A stretch of DNA of 5,114 nt, from assembly GCA_947473445.1 (NCBI GenBank), contig CANJEU010000186.1:1-5114 (forward strand), read 5' to 3'. The notes below the pieces were generated by a model. It worked only from the letters and a program-made list of their open reading frames with translations, searched no databases and had not been told where the DNA came from. Shown in pieces: positions 1 to 5,114 of the stretch. Numbering within the stretch: the first letter of the stretch is position 1; each line of letters begins with the position of its first letter. Source of the stretch: Fidelibacterota bacterium (lineage in GTDB: Bacteria > Pseudomonadota > Alphaproteobacteria > Rhodospirillales > Rhodospirillaceae). Both the position numbers and the translations under genes were made by a program.

Positions 1-2
1 AG

Positions 3-566
3 TATGCCCGCGTCAAGATCCGCTTCGAGCCGCTGCCGCCGGGTTCGGGCTATCAGTTCGAAAACGAAGTCATCGGCGGCACCGTGCCGAAAGAATACAT
101 CCCCGGCGTTGTCAAAGGCCTAGCTGCTTCGATCAACAACGGCGTGATCGCGGGTTTCCCCTGCACCGATTTGAAGGCGACCCTGTACGACGGTAACTAC
201 CACGACGTTGACTCCTCGGCCCTCGCGTTCGAAATCGCCGCGCGCGCTGCCTTCCGTGAAGGCATTCCGCAGGCGGGACCGAAGCTGCTCGAGCCGATCA
301 TGAGCGTCGAGGTCGTGACGCCGGACGAATACCTGGGCGACATCATCGGCGATCTGAACAGCCGTCGCGGCCAGATCGGCAACATGGATACCCGCGGCAA
401 CGCGCGCGTTATTACCGCGATGGTGCCGCTAGCCAACATGTTCGGTTACGTAAACACGCTGCGGTCCATGAGCCAGGGCCGCTCCCAGTTCAGTATGACG
501 TTCGACCATTATGAGCAGGTGCCCAATAACGTGTCGGACGAAATCAAAGCCAAGCTTGCCGGTTAA
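3..566 (+). CDS. fusA: Elongation factor G (EF-G), C-terminal part; 5' end outside window
   Basis: EF-G is the cytoplasmic GTPase that drives translocation of tRNA and mRNA on the ribosome and, with RRF, splits ribosomes after termination. Only the last 187 residues are present, roughly the last quarter of a protein of about 700 residues, and the frame is open to the window's left edge. What is visible is the end of domain IV (GFPCTDLKATLYDGNYHDVD, then SSALAFEIAARAAF) and domain V (LLEPIMSVEV, GDLNSRRGQI, VPLANMFGYVNTLRSMSQGR, FDHYEQVP), all strong EF-G signatures. The GTPase domain lies upstream and cannot be judged. The stop is TAA at 564-566. tuf follows after 52 nt with no terminator between them, so the two are probably co-transcribed as the end of the str operon. 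An imperfect tandem repeat spans the stop codon. Confidence 0.97.
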   Translation, partial: YARVKIRFEPLPPGSGYQFENEVIGGTVPKEYIPGVVKGLAASINNGVIAGFPCTDLKATLYDGNYHDVDSSALAFEIAARAAFREGIPQAGPKLLEPIMSVEVVTPDEYLGDIIGDLNSRRGQIGNMDTRGNARVITAMVPLANMFGYVNTLRSMSQGRSQFSMTFDHYEQVPNNVSDEIKAKLAG

Positions 567-585
567 TTAAGCAAGCCAGTTAATT
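552..585 (+). repeat. Imperfect 17-bp tandem duplication spanning the fusA stop codon
   Basis: Positions 552-568 (AAGCTTGCCGGTTAATT) and 569-585 (AAGCAAGCCAGTTAATT) lie directly next to each other and match at 14 of 17 positions. The first copy encodes the last EF-G residues and the stop codon; the second is non-coding and repeats the TTAATT around the stop. This looks like a small slippage duplication. No function is evident. Confidence 0.75.
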
Positions 586-618
586 CAGTCGCGTCTCCCA
601 GAGAAAACGGAGTGAGCC

Positions 619-1809
<1,191 letters not shown>

Positions 1810-1827
1810 ATTCACTGCTAAATGGTT

Positions 1828-1863
1828 CTGGGGCCGCGATTTTTCGCGGCCCCAGGGCTTTTT
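1828..1863 (+). terminator. Strong intrinsic terminator after tuf
   Basis: A perfect 12-bp GC-rich stem (CTGGGGCCGCGA at 1828-1839 with TCGCGGCCCCAG at 1844-1855) closes a TTTT loop. After three bases (GGC) comes a run of five T at 1859-1863. It begins 18 nt after the tuf stop codon. This is a textbook Rho-independent terminator and should separate fusA-tuf transcription from trpT-secE-nusG. Confidence 0.93.
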
Positions 1864-1896
1864 GGAGCCGGTATAAATCTACTTGATTCAGGGTGA

Positions 1897-1955
1897 CGGT
1901 GCGGGGTAGAAACCCTCCGCACCGGTCGAAACACCCGTCTCGACCGGTAGTTTTG
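1897..1955 (+). terminator. Two overlapping hairpins, the second followed by a T-run; possible second terminator or attenuator
   Basis: Hairpin A pairs CGGTGCGG (1897-1904) with CCGCACCG (1917-1924). Hairpin B is a perfect 9-bp inverted repeat, ACCGGTCGA (1921-1929) with TCGACCGGT (1940-1948), and has a 10-nt loop. The arms share 1921-1924, so the full stems exclude each other. Hairpin B is followed by AGTTTTGTGTT, a short T-rich tail. This could be a back-up terminator for tuf, or an antiterminator/terminator pair if a promoter lies upstream. The short tail makes terminator function uncertain. No reading frame here looks like a protein. Confidence 0.4.
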
Positions 1956-1999
1956 TGTTGCCTAACGGCAGCATGCGGCAGTGGCGGACGTGGGAGGGG

Positions 2000-2027
2000 T
2001 CGACAGCTCAGGATTTCGAGCTATCTC
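2000..2027 (+). promoter_or_regulatory. Candidate housekeeping-sigma promoter for trpT-secE-nusG
   Basis: TCGACAG at 2000-2006 resembles the alphaproteobacterial -35 (TTGACGS, 5 of 7). After 13 nt, GCTATCTC at 2020-2027 matches 7 of 8 positions of the Caulobacter -10 consensus GCTANAWC, and the spacing falls in its 10-14 nt range. Transcription would start near 2034, about 30 nt before the tRNA gene. The site lies downstream of the tuf terminator and the hairpin pair, where a new promoter is needed. It was found by eye and there is no experimental support. Confidence 0.45.
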
Positions 2028-2063
2028 CTCTTTCTGAACGCTCCGAATACGAAAACAGGTCCT

Positions 2064-2139
2064 AGGGGTGTAGCTCAACTGGTAGAGCACCGGTCTCCAA
2101 AACCGGGGGTTGTAGGTTCGACCCCTATCGCCCCTGCCA
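2064..2139 (+). tRNA. trpT: tRNA-Trp, anticodon CCA
   Basis: A complete 76-nt cloverleaf reads tryptophan UGG codons. The acceptor arms are AGGGGTG (2064-2070) and CGCCCCT (2129-2135), with one G-T pair. The D arm is GCTC/GAGC (2073-2076, 2085-2088) with GG in the loop. The anticodon stem is CCGGT/ACCGG (2090-2094, 2102-2106) with loop CTCCAAA, and the anticodon CCA is at 2097-2099. The T arm is GTAGG/CCTAT (2112-2116, 2124-2128) with loop TTCGACC. The discriminator base is G2136, as expected for bacterial tRNA-Trp, and the 3' CCA (2137-2139) is encoded. Its position between tuf and secE is a known alphaproteobacterial arrangement. It is probably transcribed with secE-nusG and cut out by RNase P and 3' nucleases. 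Confidence 0.98.
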
Positions 2140-2181
2140 CCTGGAAGTCGGAGTTGGCCACGACGTGTTCCTCCAGGTTTT
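2139..2181 (+). promoter_or_regulatory. Hairpin with T-run directly after tRNA-Trp; possible attenuator or processing structure
   Basis: ACCTGGA (2139-2145, starting at the tRNA's final A) can pair with TCCAGGT (2172-2178). Inside the loop, GTCG (2147-2150) can pair with CGAC (2161-2164). The outer stem runs into TTTT at 2178-2181. The long loop and weak stem make a full terminator unlikely, and secE-nusG downstream needs read-through. Partial attenuation, or a structure that guides tRNA 3' processing, would fit. The right arm can instead pair its CAGGT (2174-2178) with ACCTG (2208-2212). Confidence 0.3.
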
Positions 2182-2263
2182 GCAGCGCTGAAGTCGGCGC
2201 GCGAAGGACCTGAAACGAACCGGCCGTAAGTACTTGAGATTGATCTGCGAGGCGTAATTTTAA

Positions 2264-2452
2264 ATGGCGAAGACTGATCCCGGCCTCTTTGTCCGCCAAG
2301 TGCGGCAGGAAATGTCTAAGGTCACCTGGCCCTCGCGCCGGGAGACGACCGTATCCGTCATTCTGGTGTTCGTATTCAGCGCCGTCTTGTCGCTGTACTT
2401 CCTTGCCGTGGACGCTGTCCTTGGTTGGGGCGTGCGGCAGATTTTCGGATAA
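2264..2452 (+). CDS. secE: Preprotein translocase subunit SecE (short, single membrane helix)
   Basis: SecE is the essential inner-membrane subunit that clamps the two halves of SecY in the SecYEG channel for protein export and membrane insertion. The 62-residue product is of the short one-helix type, unlike the three-helix SecE of E. coli (about 127 residues). An N-terminal amphipathic segment with the family motif EMSKVTWPSRRET lies at residues 16-28. One hydrophobic helix follows at about 29-52 (VSVILVFVFSAVLSLYFLAV), then a short tail. The start ATG has only a weak GAGG at 2249-2252, 11 nt upstream. nusG begins 12 nt after the stop, so the pair is a tight operon, the standard secE-nusG arrangement. 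The call rests on motif, topology and neighbour. Confidence 0.95.
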   Translation: MAKTDPGLFVRQVRQEMSKVTWPSRRETTVSVILVFVFSAVLSLYFLAVDAVLGWGVRQIFG

Positions 2453-2464
2453 GGGGCAATACCT

Positions 2465-2992
2465 ATGGCTGCTAAGTGGTACGTGCTCCACGTTTATTCG
2501 GGTTTCGAGAATAAGGTTGCTCAGTCGATCCGTGAGCAGGCCGCGACCCATGGCATGACCGACAAGATCCAAGAAGTGATCGTGCCGATGGAAAAGGTCG
2601 CCGAAGTGCGCCGCGGCACCAAGGTCGATGCCGAACGTAAATTCTTCCCGGGCTACGTCCTGATCAAAATGGATCTGACGGACCAGGCCTGGCACATCGT
2701 CAAAAACACGCCCAAGGTCACGAACTTCCTCGGTGGCAATAAGCCCCGTCCGATGTCTGATTCGGAAGCCGAGCGCATCCAGAAGCAGGTGCAGGAAGGG
2801 ATCGAGCGTCCGAAGCCCTCCGTGGTCTTCGAAGTGGGCGAACAAGTTCGCGTTTCCGACGGTCCTTTCACCTCGTTCAACGGCGTCGTCGAAGACGTCG
2901 ACGAGGAAAAAGCCCGTCTCAAGGTTTCGGTCTCCATCTTCGGCCGTTCAACGCCGGTGGAGCTCGAATACAGCCAGGTGGAGAAGCTTTAA
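2465..2992 (+). CDS. nusG: Transcription termination/antitermination factor NusG
   Basis: NusG binds RNA polymerase through its N-terminal domain and keeps elongation processive. Its C-terminal KOW domain contacts Rho, or ribosomal protein S10 (NusE), linking transcription to termination or to translation. The product has 175 residues, normal for the family. The NGN domain spans about residues 3-110, with WYVLHVYSGFENKV at 5-18 and the signature RKFFPGYVLIKM at 58-69. The KOW domain spans about 122-175, with GEQVRVSDGPF at 125-135, FNGVVEDVD at 138-146 and the ending FGRSTPVELEYSQVEKL. The ribosome binding site AAGGGG (2451-2456) overlaps the secE stop codon, 8 nt before the ATG, which fixes the start. 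No terminator is visible before rplK, so transcription probably continues into the ribosomal protein genes. Confidence 0.98.
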   Translation: MAAKWYVLHVYSGFENKVAQSIREQAATHGMTDKIQEVIVPMEKVAEVRRGTKVDAERKFFPGYVLIKMDLTDQAWHIVKNTPKVTNFLGGNKPRPMSDSEAERIQKQVQEGIERPKPSVVFEVGEQVRVSDGPFTSFNGVVEDVDEEKARLKVSVSIFGRSTPVELEYSQVEKL

Positions 2993-3128
2993 TCCTGGTT
3001 GCGTAGTGGCCGCCCTATAAGGCGTCCGCGCAAATCTCTGTGGAAGGTTTCGGTCCTGAAAGTCCAGGGGCCGCCGCACCACGGACCCCATGCCCCGGAG
3101 GGTATCCGGAGCAGTATTGAGGGATACG
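2993..3128 (+). promoter_or_regulatory. rplK 5' leader, candidate L1 autoregulatory operator with SD-sequestering hairpin
   Basis: In E. coli, L1 represses rplK and rplA by binding a structure at the start of the L11 mRNA that mimics its 23S rRNA site. This 136-nt leader could hold the equivalent. Next to the start codon, GTATCC (3102-3107) pairs with GGATAC (3122-3127). That stem buries part of the Shine-Dalgarno GAGGGA (3119-3124) and ends 2 nt before the ATG. A competing 5-bp hairpin, CCGGA (3095-3099) with TCCGG (3105-3109), would free it. Upstream, GGTCC (3052-3056) can pair with GGACC (3083-3087). The pairings are seen in the sequence. The L1 role is inferred from position and family knowledge, and I could not match an L1-binding consensus base by base. 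Confidence 0.45.
3119..3124 (+). promoter_or_regulatory. Ribosome binding site deciding the rplK start
   Basis: GAGGGA lies 4 nt before the ATG at 3129. An in-frame ATG at 3090 would add 13 residues not found in L11 proteins, has no comparable site upstream, and overlaps the structured leader. The start at 3129 also gives the family N-terminus MAKK. Confidence 0.85.
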
Positions 3129-3560
3129 ATGGCAAAAAAGATTGATGGTTACGTTAAACTCGAAATTCCGGCCGGGAAGGCCAATCCTTCTCCGCCAATC
3201 GGCCCCGCGCTCGGTCAGCGCGGCGTCAACATCATGGCGTTCTGCAAAGAGTTCAATGCAGCGACGCAAGGTGGTGAAATCGGCGTCCCGACGCCCGTGG
3301 TCATCACGGTGTATTCGGACCGTTCGTTCACCTTCGTCACCAAGACCCCGCCGGTCAGCTTCTTCCTGAAGCGCGCTGCGAAGATCGACAAGGGATCGGG
3401 CACCACGGGCCGCGGCCATGTGGGCAAGGTCACCATGACTCAGATCCGCGAAATCGCGGAAAAGAAGATGCCCGATCTTAACAGCCCGACCATTGAGTCG
3501 GCGATGGCGCAGATCGCGGGCTCGGCCCGTTCGATGGGCCTGGAAGTGTTGGAGAAGTAG
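3129..3560 (+). CDS. rplK: 50S ribosomal protein L11 (uL11)
   Basis: L11 binds 23S rRNA at the GTPase-associated centre and, with L10, forms the stalk base on which EF-G and EF-Tu act. It is also needed for RelA activation in the stringent response. The product has 143 residues, the usual length. The proline-rich N-terminal domain, with NPSPPIGPALGQRGVNIMAFCK at 19-40 (in the cleft bound by thiostrepton in other bacteria), is intact. The RNA-binding C-terminal domain carries PPVSFFLKRAAKI (74-86) and ends in the family signature TIESAMAQIAGSARSMG (121-137). The start was set at the ATG with a nearby GAGGGA rather than at the in-frame ATG at 3090. rplA starts 1 nt after the stop (TAG-A-ATG), so the two are probably translationally coupled. 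Confidence 0.98.
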   Translation: MAKKIDGYVKLEIPAGKANPSPPIGPALGQRGVNIMAFCKEFNAATQGGEIGVPTPVVITVYSDRSFTFVTKTPPVSFFLKRAAKIDKGSGTTGRGHVGKVTMTQIREIAEKKMPDLNSPTIESAMAQIAGSARSMGLEVLEK

Positions 3561-3561
3561 A

Positions 3562-4263
3562 ATGGCCAAAGTTGGAAAGCGTTTGAAGGCGGGCCTCGCC
3601 ACGGTTAATCGCGAAATCTTCTACACGGTCGATGATGCCGTGAAGCTGGTGAAGGCCAATGCCAAAGCCAAGTTCGACGAAACCGTCGAAGTGGCGCTCA
3701 ACCTCGGCGTCGATCCGAAGCACGCGGACCAGATGGTTCGTGGCGTCGTCGCGCTGCCGCACGGTTCGGGCAAGACGATGCGCGTTGCCGTGTTCGCCAA
3801 GGGCGACAAGGCGAAGGACGCGAAGGATGCGGGCGCCGAACTCGTTGGCGCTGAAGACCTCGCCGACAAGATCACCGCCGGCGAAATGGGCTTTGACCGC
3901 GTCATCGCTACCCCGGACATGATGGGCGTTGTGGGTAAACTCGGTAAGGTGCTCGGCCCCCGCGGCCTGATGCCGAACCCGAAGCTCGGCACCGTCACCA
4001 TGGACGTCAAGACGGCCGTGAAGAATGCCAAAGCCGGCGAAGTGCAGTTCCGTGTCGAGAAGGCGGGCATCGTGCAAGCCGGCGTCGGCAAGGCAAGCTT
4101 CAGCGCCGATCAGCTGGCGGCCAATATCAAAGCGTTCGTCGACGCCATCGTGAAGGCGAAGCCGGCCGGCGCCAAAGGCACGTACATCAAGAAGATCTCC
4201 GTGAGCTCGACGATGGGCCCAGGGGTGAAGGTGAATTCATCCGACGCAACGGCGAAAGCCTAA
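3562..4263 (+). CDS. rplA: 50S ribosomal protein L1 (uL1)
   Basis: L1 binds the mobile L1 stalk of 23S rRNA, helps release deacylated tRNA from the E site, and in E. coli represses its own operon by binding the rplK leader. The product has 233 residues, normal for the family. Visible signatures are the N-terminal RNA-binding segment with KFDETVEVALNLGVDPKHADQ (about 37-57), the domain-II loop GPRGLMPNPKLGTVT (132-146), GEVQFRVEKAGIVQAGVGK, and the C-terminal part of domain I ending GTYIKKISVSSTMGPGVKVN. The start ATG is 1 nt after the rplK stop, and its GGAG (3551-3554) lies inside the end of rplK. The frame is open further upstream to 3493, but that part overlaps rplK and matches nothing in L1. 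Confidence 0.98.
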   Translation: MAKVGKRLKAGLATVNREIFYTVDDAVKLVKANAKAKFDETVEVALNLGVDPKHADQMVRGVVALPHGSGKTMRVAVFAKGDKAKDAKDAGAELVGAEDLADKITAGEMGFDRVIATPDMMGVVGKLGKVLGPRGLMPNPKLGTVTMDVKTAVKNAKAGEVQFRVEKAGIVQAGVGKASFSADQLAANIKAFVDAIVKAKPAGAKGTYIKKISVSSTMGPGVKVNSSDATAKA

Positions 4264-4283
4264 TACGGCGGAGTTTGAGATTT

Positions 4284-4346
4284 CACACCGTCTTCTACGG
4301 GCGGTGTGGAAGCCGGCGATGAAAAGCTCACGCTGATCATCGCCGG
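4284..4346 (+). promoter_or_regulatory. Two strong hairpins at the start of the rplA-rplJ spacer
   Basis: The first stem pairs CACACCG (4284-4290) with CGGTGTG (4302-4308). The second is a perfect 10-bp stem, CCGGCGATGA (4313-4322) with TCATCGCCGG (4337-4346). Within its loop AGC (4325-4327) can pair with GCT (4332-4334). Neither stem is followed by a T-run, so they are not intrinsic terminators. They could be RNase processing sites or structures that separate rplKA from rplJL expression. That role is inference. Confidence 0.5.
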
Positions 4347-4350
4347 AGAT

Positions 4351-4442
4351 CCTGTCCGAGACTGAGGGTGCCGATACTGTTCGCAGTGGACGCATAAAGG
4401 CCCAAGCGTTGGGGCCGCCATCACAGACGGGAGTGCAAGAAG
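4351..4442 (+). ncRNA. L10 leader: autoregulatory RNA upstream of rplJ
   Basis: The L10-L7/L12 complex represses rplJ-rplL translation by binding a conserved leader upstream of rplJ in E. coli and many other bacteria. This 351-bp gene-free gap (4264-4614) is where it should lie. The core can be drawn with a closing helix CCTGTC (4351-4356) with GACGGG (4426-4431), one T-G pair. It encloses a hairpin ACTG-TTCG-CAGT (4376-4387) and a hairpin GGCCCAA (4399-4405) with TTGGGGCC (4409-4416, one bulged G). The unpaired CGAGACTGAGGG after the 5' arm and CACAGACGGGAGTGCAAGAAG on the 3' side resemble L10 leaders known to me. Identification is from position, layout and remembered sequence pattern; no covariance model was run. 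Confidence 0.75.
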
Positions 4443-4614
4443 TTACGTTCGGTTTTCGCGCTAAGCGCGCGATAGACGGGCAGGGCGACTTGAGCTTCTG
4501 GGGCAGGTCTGGAACCGACGGGTTTGGTTCATCCGGGCCCGGCGGAATTTGAAACCGGTTCTTTCTCAAGTGGCGCACGCCACGGCGGGAAGAGCCTCAG
4601 TAAGCGGAGACGAA
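4443..4614 (+). promoter_or_regulatory. Distal part of the rplJ leader, GC-rich and full of dyads
   Basis: Between the L10-leader core and the rplJ start are several stems: TCGCGC (4456-4461) with GCGCGA (4467-4472); GAACC (4512-4516) with GGTTC (4526-4530); the palindromes CCGGGCCCGG (4533-4542) and AACCGGTT (4553-4560); and GTGGC (4570-4574) with GCCAC (4579-4583). The rplJ ribosome binding site GGAG is at 4606-4609. In E. coli the L10 site also acts at a distance by changing folding near the start, so part of this may be the expression platform. I found no convincing promoter and no plausible small gene here. Confidence 0.4.
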
Positions 4615-5114
4615 ATGGACCGACAGCAAAAAGAAGAGCTGGTGAGTTCGCTGAACGCTACGCTGACACAGCAAAACTTCATCGCCATCACCCACAACAA
4701 GGGCATGACGGTCGCTGAAGTCCAGTTGCTGCGTAAGCAAATCCGTGAAGCGGGCGCTGGCTACAAAGTTGCTAAAAATCGGCTCGCGCGTCTCGCTCTT
4801 GCTGGCACGAAGTTCGAAAACCTCAGCGATCTGTTCAAGGGCCCGACGGGTATTGCGTACTCGAAGGATCCGGTGGCAGCCGCGAAGGTTTGCGCGAAGT
4901 TCGCGAAGGACAACAAGAAACTGGAGATCATTGGCGGCAATTTGAACGGCCAAAGGCTCGACGTGGCTGGGGTTGAAACCCTGGCCACTCTGCCTTCGCT
5001 CGACGAACTGCGCGGCAAGATCATCGGACTTATCCAGGCGCCCGCGACGAAGATCGCCGGCGTGCTGGCAGCTCCGGCAGCCCAGATTGCGCGTGTCCTT
5101 TCAGCCAAAGCCAA
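4615..5114 (+). CDS. rplJ: 50S ribosomal protein L10 (uL10); 3' end outside window
   Basis: L10 anchors the L7/L12 dimers to the stalk base on 23S rRNA beside L11 and, with L7/L12, represses its own mRNA. The window holds 166 codons plus two bases with no stop. Since the family is about 165-175 residues, only a few C-terminal residues are missing. The N-terminal rRNA-binding domain shows MDRQQKEELVSSLN, FIAITHNKGMTVAEV (22-36), LRKQIREAGAGYKVAKNRL (39-57) and FKGPTGIAYSKDPVAAAKV. The later segment LPSLDELRGKIIGLIQAPATK leads into the C-terminal helix that carries L7/L12 (AAPAAQIARVLSAKA). The start has GGAG at 4606-4609, 5 nt before the ATG. rplL is expected next, just outside the window. Confidence 0.97.
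   Translation, partial: MDRQQKEELVSSLNATLTQQNFIAITHNKGMTVAEVQLLRKQIREAGAGYKVAKNRLARLALAGTKFENLSDLFKGPTGIAYSKDPVAAAKVCAKFAKDNKKLEIIGGNLNGQRLDVAGVETLATLPSLDELRGKIIGLIQAPATKIAGVLAAPAAQIARVLSAKA

Noticed and set aside
1871..1878. TATAAAT resembling a -10 box just after the tuf terminator
   Set aside because: No -35 element lies at a usable distance upstream; that position falls inside the terminator stem.
1893..2213. Open frame of 106 codons on the + strand covering the tuf-trpT spacer and the tRNA
   Set aside because: Its middle reads GVAQLVEHRSPKPGVVGSTP, a well-known spurious peptide produced by translating a tRNA gene. The frame crosses the whole tRNA-Trp.
2234..2260. TTGAGA and TAATTT as a promoter for secE
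   Set aside because: Spacing of 15 and a poor -10, and the start point would fall after the secE start codon.
2075..2845. Open frame of 256 codons on the - strand
   Set aside because: It runs antisense through trpT, secE and nusG; its end (GVEPTTPGFGDRC) is the familiar reverse-strand translation of a tRNA. It is a shadow created by GC-rich codon use.
2999..3020. Promoter-like TTGCGT and CTATAA after nusG
   Set aside because: The spacing is only about 10 nt, too short for a housekeeping promoter, and CTATAA lies in the loop of a small CGCC/GGCG hairpin.
3090..3128. Upstream in-frame ATG extending L11 by 13 residues
   Set aside because: L11 proteins start at MAKK. The later ATG has the good ribosome binding site, and the upstream part forms the structured leader.
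3478..4077. Long open frame on the - strand opposite rplA
   Set aside because: It is antisense to a complete L1 gene, histidine/arginine-rich, and has no family resemblance.
4237..4578. 113-codon open frame on the - strand across the rplA-rplJ spacer
   Set aside because: It covers the L10 leader RNA. The composition is not protein-like, and the leader explains the sequence.

Overview
This window is a stretch of core translation and transcription machinery from a GC-rich bacterium, most likely an alphaproteobacterium. The evidence for that group is the EF-Tu sequence (an N-terminus with HCNVGTIG followed by TSLTAAITK), a very short one-helix SecE of 62 residues, a tRNA-Trp gene between tuf and secE, and a Caulobacter-like promoter candidate. 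All genes lie on the + strand. I see no mobile element, CRISPR array, phage or accessory gene. I did not find an undescribed system, and the genes themselves are ordinary.

Layout: the 3' end of fusA (EF-G, 3-566); a 52-bp gap; complete tuf (EF-Tu, 619-1809); a strong intrinsic terminator (1828-1863); a structured non-coding spacer with a possible second terminator and a candidate promoter; tRNA-Trp(CCA) with encoded CCA (2064-2139); a second spacer with a hairpin and T-run; secE (2264-2452); nusG (2465-2992); a 136-nt leader; rplK (L11, 3129-3560); rplA (L1, 3562-4263); a 351-nt leader carrying an L10-type autoregulatory RNA; and rplJ (L10, from 4615), cut by the window end a few codons before its expected stop.

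The genes form two transcriptional groups. fusA-tuf is the tail of the str operon and ends at the terminator after tuf. trpT-secE-nusG-rplK-rplA-rplJ would then start from its own promoter near 2000-2027 and run on towards rplL-rpoB-rpoC. EF-G and EF-Tu drive elongation. L11, L1 and L10 build the L1 stalk and the GTPase-activating stalk base on which those factors act. NusG couples transcription to translation and SecE is part of the SecYEG translocon. Regulation is probably at the RNA level, with L1 acting on rplK-rplA and L10-L7/L12 acting on rplJ-rplL.

The most notable point is the gene order. In well-studied Rhizobiales such as Sinorhizobium, two tuf copies flank this region in direct orientation: tufB-(trpT)-secE-nusG-rplKAJL-rpoBC-rpsL-rpsG-fusA-tufA-rpsJ. 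Here a single tuf has a tufA-type left side (fusA) and a tufB-type right side (trpT-secE). That junction is what recombination between the two tuf copies, a tandem duplication, or an assembly collapse at tuf would produce. A real alternative gene order is also possible. Smaller items are a 17-bp imperfect tandem duplication over the fusA stop codon and several structured leaders.
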